From NCBI GenBank assembly GCA_900230115.1, contig LT907983.1, forward strand, positions 2,170,001 to 2,234,000: DNA of 64,000 nt. Direction: 5' to 3'. The translations under genes were made by a program, and so were the position numbers. The DNA comes from Spirosomataceae bacterium TFI 002 (GTDB taxonomy: Bacteria; Bacteroidota; Bacteroidia; Cytophagales; Spirosomataceae). The notes below the pieces were generated by a model. It saw only the letters and a program-made list of their open reading frames with translations. It did no database searches and was not told the origin of the DNA. Below are positions 9,587-17,044 of this stretch, piece by piece (position 1 is the stretch's first letter; each line of letters starts with the position of its first letter).

Positions 9587-10097
9587 GCTCTTTACTCATC
9601 CAGCGAGAAAGTACAAATAGATAATCTGACAGGCGATTCACATATCGAATGATGAGTGGATTTACCTCTTCATGCTCTGTAAGGCGAACGACACAACGCT
9701 CTGCCCTGCGACAGACTGTGCGTGCAACATGAGCATAAGATACCGCCAAATTTCCTCCTGGGAGTATAAAGTGAGTCATGGCTGGGAGCACATCATTCAT
9801 TTGATCCATTTCGTGTTCAAGCCTTTCAATGTCCTTATCGAACAAATCAGGGAGCTTTTGCTTGTTTTGTGCTGGTTCGCTAGCAAGCTCTGCTCCCATG
9901 GTAAATAGGCGATCTTGAATCTCTTTTAGTGTATCTCTTGTTCGTACATCACTATTAGAATCACGTAATACCCCAACCCAAGCATTCAGCTCATCGAGTG
10001 TTCCGTAGGACTCTATTTTGAGCTCGCTTTTGAGTACTCTTGTTCCTCCTAAAAGTGAAGTTGTACCTGTATCACCTGTTTTGGTATATATTTTCAT
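9549..10097 (-). CDS. pduO: cob(I)yrinic acid a,c-diamide adenosyltransferase, PduO type
   Basis: 182 residues. The N-terminus MKIYTKTGDTGTTSLLGG is the ATP-binding signature of PduO-type corrinoid adenosyltransferases, and VCRRAERCVVRL with a downstream NRLSDYLFVLSRW supplies the conserved Arg, Glu and helix residues of the trimer active site. It converts cob(I)alamin to adenosylcobalamin in the cytosol. No other cobalamin genes are adjacent, so it probably serves salvage of corrinoids. It is notable here because a B12-binding MerR regulator, which would need adenosylcobalamin, lies about 35 kb away at 44782. Its 3' end overlaps the MFS gene by 38 bases. Confidence 0.94.
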   Translation of the reverse strand: MKIYTKTGDTGTTSLLGGTRVLKSELKIESYGTLDELNAWVGVLRDSNSDVRTRDTLKEIQDRLFTMGAELASEPAQNKQKLPDLFDKDIERLEHEMDQMNDVLPAMTHFILPGGNLAVSYAHVARTVCRRAERCVVRLTEHEEVNPLIIRYVNRLSDYLFVLSRWMSKELNAEEVKWVPRK

Positions 10098-10170
10098 GAA
10101 TTGAGATTAATAAAAATGATGTTCGATCGAAATATCTTATCTATTCTTACGCTTTCCGAACCTTGAGGTC

Positions 10171-10178
10171 TAAATTTG
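10171..10178 (+). promoter_or_regulatory. -7 promoter box TAAATTTG
   Basis: TAnnTTTG match 49 bases before the ATG at 10227, in the 129-base divergent gap between the adenosyltransferase gene and the membrane-protein/queA pair. Confidence 0.4.
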
Positions 10179-10226
10179 CAACCTTTAAACCAAAAGCCCA
10201 ACATTTTGTTGCAGCAATAAAAACCG

Positions 10227-10724
10227 ATGCAAACAGTATTTTTTAATTTATGGCGTAAAGCCTCTTTCTTTTTTGTAGTTTTTATGTTGCTTTGGTGCTA
10301 CAGAACACTACCCGATAGCATCGCATATGCCCACAATGAGAATGGAGAGCCTATTTCATGGGTTGACAAGCAAACCTTCTTCTATGTTAGCACTGCCATT
10401 ATTGTGGTATTCAACCTCCTTATGGGTTTAGCGAAAAACGCATTGAGTAAATTGGATTTTTCCAAAATAAACCCTCAAAGCGAATGGGCGAATGCCAAAG
10501 AATCACTTTCTGAGCTTATTGAAGGTTGGTTCAATTCCTTCATGGCATTTGTAAATACGACCTTGGTTTTTATCTTTTTGGGACTAAATGGGATCAATAG
10601 AACAAATGAGCAATTACTTGATAAAAACTACAACTGGTTGCTAATTTTCTTGGCTCTGGCACTTATGGCTTTCACCTTTTTTATTCCACTTCGTTTATTA
10701 TTTTCTCAGCCAAAACAAAATTGA
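10227..10724 (+). CDS. four-helix membrane protein, DUF1648-like N-terminus
   Basis: 165 residues with hydrophobic segments at about 13-28, 51-68, 104-121 and 136-158. The first loop reads YRTLPDSIAYAHNENGEPISW, similar to the LPxxIPxHFNxxGxxxxW pattern of DUF1648-type membrane proteins. I do not recognise a specific function. The final TGA overlaps the TTG start of queA (TTGA), so the two are very probably one transcript with coupled translation. That need not mean a shared function. Confidence 0.75.
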   Translation: MQTVFFNLWRKASFFFVVFMLLWCYRTLPDSIAYAHNENGEPISWVDKQTFFYVSTAIIVVFNLLMGLAKNALSKLDFSKINPQSEWANAKESLSELIEGWFNSFMAFVNTTLVFIFLGLNGINRTNEQLLDKNYNWLLIFLALALMAFTFFIPLRLLFSQPKQN

Positions 10725-11923
10725 AAACGCAAGCAATTGCCATATCAGACTACGACTATCATTTACCCGAAGAACGAATTGCGAAGTTTCCGCTAGAAAA
10801 GCGTGATGATTCGAAGCTTTTAGTACTAAAGGGCAATGAAATAACCGATCGAAGTTTTAATGAAATATCGGATATTTTGCCTGCCAAAAGTCTGCTGGTT
10901 TTTAATAATACAAAGGTAATTCCTGCTAGGTTGTTCTTTAGAAGAGCATCTGGAGCACTAATTCAGGTTTTTTTGCTTAACCCAACAAGTCACGATGGAA
11001 TCATAACCAAAGTGATGGAGGAAGAAAATTCTTGCCAATGGGACTGCATGATTGGCAACAAAAAAAAATGGAAAGGCGAAGAACTTCTCGCAAGTATAAA
11101 TATTGAGAATAAGGACATCACTCTCAGAGCAAGGCTAGTTGATGCGAGTACCAATGAAGTAAATTTCAGTTGGGATGGAGCGGTTAGTTTTGCTGAACTA
11201 GTCAAAGCTTTTGGCGAAATTCCCCTTCCGCCGTACTTAAACAGAAACACTGAAGAAAATGATAAGGAAACTTATCAAACTGTTTATTCCAAAAATGATG
11301 GGGCAGTAGCAGCACCAACGGCTGGTTTACACTTTACAGATGCTGTGTTGGAAGGCCTAAATCAAAAAGGATTCAAACAATCCTTTCTTACGCTTCATGT
11401 GGGTGCTGGGACTTTTCAGCCTGTAAAAGTTGAAAATGCCATGGAACATCACATGCACTCAGAGCAAATTGTGGTGAGCAAAAACTTTATTATAGACATC
11501 ATTTCTCACGAGGATAAAATTATCCCTGTTGGCACTACTTCCATGCGATCTCTTGAGAGTTTGTATTGGTATGGTGTAATGCTTTCATTGGATCATAATG
11601 CTGTTTTTAAAGTAGAGAAACTCTTTCCCTACAATTACACAGGACCAGATATTTCGAGAAAAGCAGCTTTTGAAAACATCCTTCATTTTTTAGAAAAAGA
11701 GGAGAAGGAAACGCTAATAGGTAGCACTGAGATTTTCATTTTCCCTGGTTACAAAATGCGTGTGTGTGATGGAATCATTACAAATTTCCATCAGCCAAAA
11801 TCAACCCTACTATTGCTTATCTCTGCATTAGTTGGTGAAAAATGGCGTGAGGTTTACGCTCACGCCATGTCAAATAATTATAGATTCCTGAGTTACGGAG
11901 ATTCTAGTTTATTGTTGGGTTGA
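10721..11923 (+). CDS. queA: S-adenosylmethionine:tRNA ribosyltransferase-isomerase
   Basis: 400 residues, as in longer Bacteroidota QueA (E. coli about 356). It moves the ribosyl part of AdoMet onto 7-aminomethyl-deazaguanine in tRNA to make epoxyqueuosine. Family motifs are YHLPEERIAKFPLEKRDDSKLLV, VFNNTKVIPARL, APTAGLHFT, HVGAGTFQPVK, HSEQIVV, GTTSMRSLES, NFHQPKSTLLLL and the terminal YRFLSYGDSSLLL. There is no ATG before the first conserved motif. The TTG at 10721, overlapping the previous stop as TTGA, is the only sensible start. The coding sequence contains a perfect hairpin at 11842-11868. It converges on the DUF4249 gene with only 3 bases between stops. Confidence 0.95.
   Translation: MKTQAIAISDYDYHLPEERIAKFPLEKRDDSKLLVLKGNEITDRSFNEISDILPAKSLLVFNNTKVIPARLFFRRASGALIQVFLLNPTSHDGIITKVMEEENSCQWDCMIGNKKKWKGEELLASINIENKDITLRARLVDASTNEVNFSWDGAVSFAELVKAFGEIPLPPYLNRNTEENDKETYQTVYSKNDGAVAAPTAGLHFTDAVLEGLNQKGFKQSFLTLHVGAGTFQPVKVENAMEHHMHSEQIVVSKNFIIDIISHEDKIIPVGTTSMRSLESLYWYGVMLSLDHNAVFKVEKLFPYNYTGPDISRKAAFENILHFLEKEEKETLIGSTEIFIFPGYKMRVCDGIITNFHQPKSTLLLLISALVGEKWREVYAHAMSNNYRFLSYGDSSLLLG
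11842..11868. repeat. 10-bp perfect inverted repeat inside queA
   Basis: ATGGCGTGAG (11842-11851) pairs with CTCACGCCAT (11859-11868) around a 7-base loop, about 55 bases before the queA stop. It is GC-richer than its surroundings and lacks a T-run. It may act on either convergent transcript, since only 3 bases separate the queA and DUF4249 stop codons. Confidence 0.55.
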
Positions 11924-11926
11924 ATT

Positions 11927-12784
11927 CTATAATTGCCTTTTTATCTCTAAATACAAAGTATCAGCATTTACTCCTGTGAAAATCCCCAAGCCATTTGTAA
12001 TTGTGCTTACGGGAGTGGAGATATTTTGTGAGGTCGTACCACCATTTTCATATAATAGGGCATAGTCTGGATTCAGGCGATAAAGGATAATCGCATAAGT
12101 ACCAAAATACTCAAATTGTTGAGGTCGTAAATTATTGGCCGTTCCTTGGATTGGTTCATTATTGAACTGGCGAGGAGGGCGAATAAACCCTTCGGTATTA
12201 GTGGGAAAAACAATAATGGGGTCAAGGGTACTTTCCAAATATTGGGCTGCAACAAAATGGTATACATTATCTGGATTGCTCCATGTTATGGTAATAGGAG
12301 TTTGTGACTCTTGGTTAAAACCACCTCCACCACCCGGAGGGCCTCCTATAAATCCACCGCTCAGGTCACGAGCAAGTCTTTCTATTTCCAAATTATCCAC
12401 TGCAAAATCAACTGGCGATGGAGGTATGGTAGTACTCGCCGAAACAGTACGACCATTATGCATAAACGACATAGAATAAACCGTGTTTGCACTTCCTAGC
12501 TTTTCAATTGACTCGTAATAGCCATTACTTACTTCTTGTAAAGGAAATGAAGTACCATCGTCTCCAGTAATTAAGATGCTCAATCCAACGATAGGTTGTG
12601 AAAAAGAAGAGTCGTTTTCGTAATAAGGTATTTCAGAAAACACCTTCATTTTTACAATAGAATTAGGTGCCAAATAAGCCTCAATAATTGGCTTGTCTCC
12701 CGCAGCCACCACATCATTTATTTCCGTGCAACTTTGCCATATTACACCAAGCAAAAGTGGGAGTATAAATAATAACTTTTTCAT
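11927..12784 (-). CDS. DUF4249 family lipoprotein, partner of TonB-dependent receptor
   Basis: 285 residues. The signal ends at GVIWQSC, giving a lipoprotein with Cys at residue 19. The opening INDVVAAGDKPIIEAYLAP is typical of DUF4249, whose members sit next to TonB-dependent receptors and probably act as surface lids or ligand-binding partners, though this is unproven. A glycine/proline-rich loop (GGPPGGGGGF, around bases 12318-12352) sits mid-protein. Similar Gly-rich loops occur in the neighbouring receptor. The start overlaps the receptor stop by 4 bases (12781-12784), so the two are translationally coupled. It is not a SusD homologue. Confidence 0.85.
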   Translation of the reverse strand: MKKLLFILPLLLGVIWQSCTEINDVVAAGDKPIIEAYLAPNSIVKMKVFSEIPYYENDSSFSQPIVGLSILITGDDGTSFPLQEVSNGYYESIEKLGSANTVYSMSFMHNGRTVSASTTIPPSPVDFAVDNLEIERLARDLSGGFIGGPPGGGGGFNQESQTPITITWSNPDNVYHFVAAQYLESTLDPIIVFPTNTEGFIRPPRQFNNEPIQGTANNLRPQQFEYFGTYAIILYRLNPDYALLYENGGTTSQNISTPVSTITNGLGIFTGVNADTLYLEIKRQL

Positions 12785-15531
12785 TTCAGTCTAAGGGTTA
12801 AAGTTAAATTTGGAGTGAATCCTAGGTAAACAACATCAGTAGTTTGCAATGCTGACACATCATTTTCTTCAATAACCTCAAACCTTTTATACCACACATT
12901 TGTGCGATTGTAAAGATTAAAAACTGAGAGGCCAAGGCTGCCATGCTTGAAGTTATAGGTAGCACTTACATCCATACGGTGATATTCTGGAAATCGATTG
13001 GCATTTTTGTCAGACGGATTGGTGAATGACTTTGTAGTTCCATCTAAGAGTGTTAGGTTATACGCCCCAATAATAGAGGTATATGGTCTTCCTGTAGCGT
13101 AAATCCAAGTAGCAGCCAAGTCCCAGTTGTTGACAGAATATGTCCCTACAGCTTTGAATTGATGCCTCACATCTTGATCGGAATAATAGGGTTTATCAGA
13201 GAAAGCCGAAATTTCCCTTACGGCTTCAGAATACGTATAGCCCAGCCATCCGGTTATTTTACCAAACTTTTTTTGGAGCAAAACATCTATCCCACGAATC
13301 GTTTCATCTCCATTAAAAAAGGTTTCGTCTATGGCAATTCCGCCACCTCTTTGACCTCCTGGCCCCGGTGCTCCTCCTCCTGCAAAGTCAGGCACAAATC
13401 GCAAGGAGTACTCTGTGATTCCAGTATTGTTTTTTTGATACAACTCTACATCCAAAAGGTAATCCTTGGTTTCGTATGCTGCACCAATGACAATATGCTT
13501 TGATTGGGTTACTGGCAAATTGCTTCCATTAGCCAATATCCAAAAGTTTCTGTTTCCTTGAGAAATGTCTTCCCTATTGATCTGCTTGATAAATTGATTG
13601 TAAATACCCGTACCTCCTTTTAGTTTTAGCTTGTCGGTAAGTAGGTAGTTAAAAGTAAGCCTAGGCTCTAAATACACTTTATTGGTAACATCAAAATGAT
13701 TTGCTCTTAGTCCTGGAATCAACTCTAACTTACCATTAAAAGCACTCAATCTGTCTTGAAGGTAAACTGAACTTATCATTCCCGTATCATCTCTATCAAG
13801 AATGGTGGTGGTATCGTTTTGTATATAATTGAACTTTATATTGTTCTGAGTTATCATTCCTCCAAACTCCAATTGATTATTCTTGTCAATTTTATACTCC
13901 CAATCAGTTTTTAATGAGAAGTCCGAAAGGTTGTTGTTTTCTACTCTACCAAGTCTGTTATCAACTGCCTCTCCGTCTCGGTTAACACTAATAGTTCTTG
14001 AATTGTCTCTTTCACTATAAAAATTGGAGAAGCTAACTAAGGTGTTTCCATAAAACTTGGAATTCCACTTACGCGACCATTTCAAACTTCCACCGGCATT
14101 TCCCCATTGAGACAAGTCATTGGTAGCTGTACCCAAATCTATTCCTGCATTCTGAAACCTTCCAAACCCTGAAAAGCTACTCGTACTAGAATTATCCATA
14201 TTGTCAGTACCATTAAAGAAACTCAAAGAAAGTATGTCTTTGGTACTTGGGCGATATGTCAGCTTTGCATTGAGGTCATAGAAATAAGAAGATGCTTTCT
14301 CTTCCACTGTTTGGGCATTGCCTCCTCTTCCTCCACCAAAACCACCAGGTCCTTGTTGCGTATTTGTATTAGTTTCAGCATCTGCAGTAAACTTATCAAA
14401 GATTTTGGAATACAAAGGCCCCTTGTAAGAACGCCTAACTGCTGCCAAAAAAGTTAACTTCTCTCCTATTGGAGTTTCTACAAAAGCATTGGTGCTAAGC
14501 AAGCTTAGGTCAACACCCGCATTGAATTCCTTACTGTTTCCTTCCTTTCCTGTAATTTCGGCAACTGCGGATATCCTTCCTCCAAACCTAGCATCAAAAG
14601 CTCCTTTATAAAGTTGGATATCTTTAATTGCATTGTAATTAAATGCCGAAAAGAAGCCAAAAAGGTGGTCAACATTGTAAACCGTGAATCCATCATATGT
14701 CACCAAGGTTTGATCGGGTGTTCCACCTCTCACATATAGTCCAGACGATGATTCGTTGGATGCACTTACTCCAGGCATTAATTGAAAAGCTCTAAATGGG
14801 TCTTTTTCTCCTACGTTCGGCAGTTTGGCTACATTTCTAGGAGTCATTTTTATCATCCCCACAGTTTTATTAGCCTGCACCATTTCTGTTTTCAATGCAG
14901 TTACCACTACTTCATCTAGGCTACTAGCATCATTTTTAAGGTCTACTGTAAGATTCTCCAAGGGTGTTTTAGGAGTTAACCGAAAAGATTTTGACCTATA
15001 GCCTACATAGCTTACCAAAATAGAAATGGTGTCATTAGGTACTTGAAATAAGGAGAAATAGCCATCAACATTGGTTTGAGCCGAAATTCCAGTATGACCT
15101 AAAACTAAAATAGAAGCGAAAGGCAAGGTCTCGCCTGTGTCTTCATCCTTAATGATTCCTGTTAATGTAAAGTTGGTTCTACTAGGTTGAAACTCCGACG
15201 ACAACTTATTCGTAATAATCTCTTTAGGGATTATTCTAAAAGTGTTATCAGCTTTTTTCTCAACTACTAGATCTAAACCAGTGACTTTAACCAATTGATT
15301 TAGAACATCCTCATGGCTCACATTATCTAGCCAAAGTTTATGACGAGTCTTGGGAAAGTTGACTTCAGAATAGTCAATATCCAACCCATAATCGCTCACT
15401 AATCTTTGGATAATTTCTGTTGCCGTTTCATTATCGAACTGCAAGGATTTAATAACCTTCGTGCTATTTTGAGCTAAAGAAAAATAGCCCATGAGCATCA
15501 GAAAAGGCAGAAAAAATAACTTTATTCTCAT
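12781..15531 (-). CDS. TonB-dependent receptor with STN and carboxypeptidase-like domains
   Basis: 916 residues. The order is signal peptide (1-20), a secretin/TonB short N-terminal (STN) domain (about 30-82), a carboxypeptidase-regulatory-like beta-sandwich (about 115-200), a plug (about 215-335, with GLYVRGGTPDQTLVTYDGF) and a 22-strand outer-membrane barrel to the C-terminus. The STN domain often contacts a FecR-type anti-sigma factor, but none is adjacent; an ECF sigma gene lies divergently about 0.9 kb away. Two Gly-rich loops (GPGGFGGGRGGN and GAPGPGGQRGGG) interrupt the barrel. It imports an unknown ligand together with the DUF4249 lipoprotein. It is not SusC-type, as no SusD is present. 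Confidence 0.92.
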   Translation of the reverse strand: MRIKLFFLPFLMLMGYFSLAQNSTKVIKSLQFDNETATEIIQRLVSDYGLDIDYSEVNFPKTRHKLWLDNVSHEDVLNQLVKVTGLDLVVEKKADNTFRIIPKEIITNKLSSEFQPSRTNFTLTGIIKDEDTGETLPFASILVLGHTGISAQTNVDGYFSLFQVPNDTISILVSYVGYRSKSFRLTPKTPLENLTVDLKNDASSLDEVVVTALKTEMVQANKTVGMIKMTPRNVAKLPNVGEKDPFRAFQLMPGVSASNESSSGLYVRGGTPDQTLVTYDGFTVYNVDHLFGFFSAFNYNAIKDIQLYKGAFDARFGGRISAVAEITGKEGNSKEFNAGVDLSLLSTNAFVETPIGEKLTFLAAVRRSYKGPLYSKIFDKFTADAETNTNTQQGPGGFGGGRGGNAQTVEEKASSYFYDLNAKLTYRPSTKDILSLSFFNGTDNMDNSSTSSFSGFGRFQNAGIDLGTATNDLSQWGNAGGSLKWSRKWNSKFYGNTLVSFSNFYSERDNSRTISVNRDGEAVDNRLGRVENNNLSDFSLKTDWEYKIDKNNQLEFGGMITQNNIKFNYIQNDTTTILDRDDTGMISSVYLQDRLSAFNGKLELIPGLRANHFDVTNKVYLEPRLTFNYLLTDKLKLKGGTGIYNQFIKQINREDISQGNRNFWILANGSNLPVTQSKHIVIGAAYETKDYLLDVELYQKNNTGITEYSLRFVPDFAGGGAPGPGGQRGGGIAIDETFFNGDETIRGIDVLLQKKFGKITGWLGYTYSEAVREISAFSDKPYYSDQDVRHQFKAVGTYSVNNWDLAATWIYATGRPYTSIIGAYNLTLLDGTTKSFTNPSDKNANRFPEYHRMDVSATYNFKHGSLGLSVFNLYNRTNVWYKRFEVIEENDVSALQTTDVVYLGFTPNLTLTLRLK

Positions 15532-15556
15532 ATTTGTTAGTTTTTGGGCAAAGAAA

Positions 15557-15584
15557 AAAGCGGCTCCTTCACAAAAGCCGCTTT
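15557..15584 (-). terminator. intrinsic terminator of the PepSY-like lipoprotein gene
   Basis: AAAGCGGCT (15557-15565) pairs perfectly with AGCCGCTTT (15576-15584) around a 10-base loop. On the minus strand the stem is followed by a T-rich tract. It lies between the PepSY-like gene and the receptor gene, so the receptor probably has its own promoter. Confidence 0.8.
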
Positions 15585-15603
15585 ATATTACGTATTCACC
15601 AAA

Positions 15604-16230
15604 TTAATGTTTTCCTCTTTTGTGACCTCTCTTTTTCATAGTCAGTTCACCAGTGTAAACTCCCTCAGCATCAAATGCTAATCCTTTGTGACTTTCGTCT
15701 GCTAGTTGAATAACAACTCCTATTTTTCCATCATCAGACTGTCTTGCTCCTTTGATCGTTGCATCAGGATAAGTAGAAGAAATATAAGCTGTAACTGCAG
15801 TTGGCAAGTCTTCTACCGCTAGGCCTGTACCTTTTTTGCTCATTTTTACGTGTTCTGCAATAAAAGAACCATCGGCAGCAAACCTAACGCCCACATGCGA
15901 ACCATCAGCTTTAAGTACCAATACTCCAAACTCACCAGTTTCAGAATTTGTCCCAGCTCTTTTTATGGTACTTCCATCATAATTGGTGCTGATATAAGTA
16001 GTAATTGCAGCTGGTAAATCCGCTTCAGCAACCTCTGTCATGTTGCATTTTCCATGTTTATGACCTCCCTGTGTTGTAGTACTGTCATTAGTAGACGCTA
16101 AAAACACCATATCCAAAACCGCTTGCTCCCCTGCATCTAGGTCAAATGGCTCTACATTATCTTGATTACACGCAGTAAAAAGAACTGCAAGTCCAAATAG
16201 CATTAAAAAACTAACTTTCAATTTTTTCAT
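15604..16230 (-). CDS. lipoprotein with two PepSY-like domains
   Basis: 208 residues. The signal FGLAVLFTAC gives a lipoprotein Cys at about residue 21. Two similar repeats follow: LPAAITTYISTNYDGSTIKRA...GVRFAADGSF (about 72-130) and LPTAVTAYISSTYPDATIKGA...GLAFDAEGVY (about 141-195). The L-P-x-A-(I/V)-x-x-Y-I-x-x-x-Y-P pattern is that of the PepSY-like (beta-lactamase-inhibitor-like, BLIP) family in Bacteroidota, of unknown ligand. The protein has a HGKC stretch and a Lys/His-rich C-terminus (KKRGHKRGKH), suggesting metal or polyanion binding. It is monocistronic, with a strong terminator after it, and is divergent from the ECF sigma gene. Confidence 0.78.
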   Translation of the reverse strand: MKKLKVSFLMLFGLAVLFTACNQDNVEPFDLDAGEQAVLDMVFLASTNDSTTTQGGHKHGKCNMTEVAEADLPAAITTYISTNYDGSTIKRAGTNSETGEFGVLVLKADGSHVGVRFAADGSFIAEHVKMSKKGTGLAVEDLPTAVTAYISSTYPDATIKGARQSDDGKIGVVIQLADESHKGLAFDAEGVYTGELTMKKRGHKRGKH

Positions 16231-16368
16231 TTTAAATGTGTTTTAATTGTTAATAAATCGTTTTAGCAAGAAACCTTACTAGTAGAGTTTTATCATTTCT
16301 TATAATTTATAATTCAAATACTATTATGTTGTTGCTTATGGTCATCTTTACGGCATAGTTTCAAACCG

Positions 16369-16404
16369 CGTTGCCTATTCATTTATTTTTTTCCCAAGGC
16401 AACG
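16369..16404. promoter_or_regulatory. inverted repeat upstream of ECF sigma gene
   Basis: CGTTGCCT (16369-16376) and AGGCAACG (16397-16404) form a perfect 8-bp inverted repeat with a 20-base AT-rich spacer. It lies in the 202-base divergent gap, 29 bases before the sigma start. It may be a regulator site or a leader hairpin; no T-run follows directly. Confidence 0.4.
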
Positions 16405-16432
16405 AAACAAACACGATCAAGCGTAATGATAT

Positions 16433-17044
16433 TTGAACTGCGATACTAGTATAAATTCTCTATCTGTGTTTAGAAGAAAAAGCAAAGCAGCATTTGATCA
16501 AGACGGGATAATAAAAGCTTGTATTAGGCAGAAACCTAGTGCACAAAAAGAGCTTTTCCAGCAGTACTATGGCTTTGCCAAGAGTATATCGCTTCGCTAT
16601 GCCTCAAATAATGACGAGGTTGACGAGATGATCAATGATGGCTTCATAAAAGTATTTGCCAATATTGGTAAGTACAATGAAGAACACAGTTTTGAGGCGT
16701 GGTTTCGCACTGTTGTTACAAGAACTTGTATCGACTACCATAGAAAACATCACGAAAAGGTAAGTTTTCAGGATATAGATGAATTGCATTATTTAGCATA
16801 CGACGATGAGTTTTTAGACAAACTGAATGCCGAAGAGATTTTAGGACTAATTCAAAAACTCTCCCCTGCATATCGGATGGTTTTTTCGCTTTTTGTGGTT
16901 GAAGGTTATTCTCATGCCGAGATCGCCGAAATGCTTAAGATTAACGAAGGTACTTCTCGCTCAAACCTTGCAAAAGCTCGTATAAAAATGCAAGAACTGA
17001 TAAAGATATACTCATCGGACATAAACGAATATAGAAATGTCTAG
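16433..17044 (+). CDS. ECF-family RNA polymerase sigma factor
   Basis: 203 residues. Region 2 (about 45-105) reads NDEVDEMINDGFIKVFANI then FEAWFRTVVTRTCIDYHRKH. Region 4 (about 145-195) contains LSPAYRMVFSLFVVEGYSHAEIAEML with a helix-turn-helix ending in SRSNLAKARIKMQ. It directs RNA polymerase to a small regulon. No ATG precedes region 2 in frame, because the ATG at 16426 is out of frame and soon stops. TTG 16433 is therefore used, with GTG 16466 as the alternative. The downstream gene overlaps by 8 bases and has an anti-sigma-like layout, so the pair is probably a sigma/anti-sigma unit. Confidence 0.88.
   Translation: MNCDTSINSLSVFRRKSKAAFDQDGIIKACIRQKPSAQKELFQQYYGFAKSISLRYASNNDEVDEMINDGFIKVFANIGKYNEEHSFEAWFRTVVTRTCIDYHRKHHEKVSFQDIDELHYLAYDDEFLDKLNAEEILGLIQKLSPAYRMVFSLFVVEGYSHAEIAEMLKINEGTSRSNLAKARIKMQELIKIYSSDINEYRNV

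Noticed and set aside
11927-15531. Receptor and lipoprotein considered as a SusC/SusD pair
   Set aside because: The lipoprotein is DUF4249-like and beta-rich, not a TPR-helical SusD, and the receptor has an STN domain.
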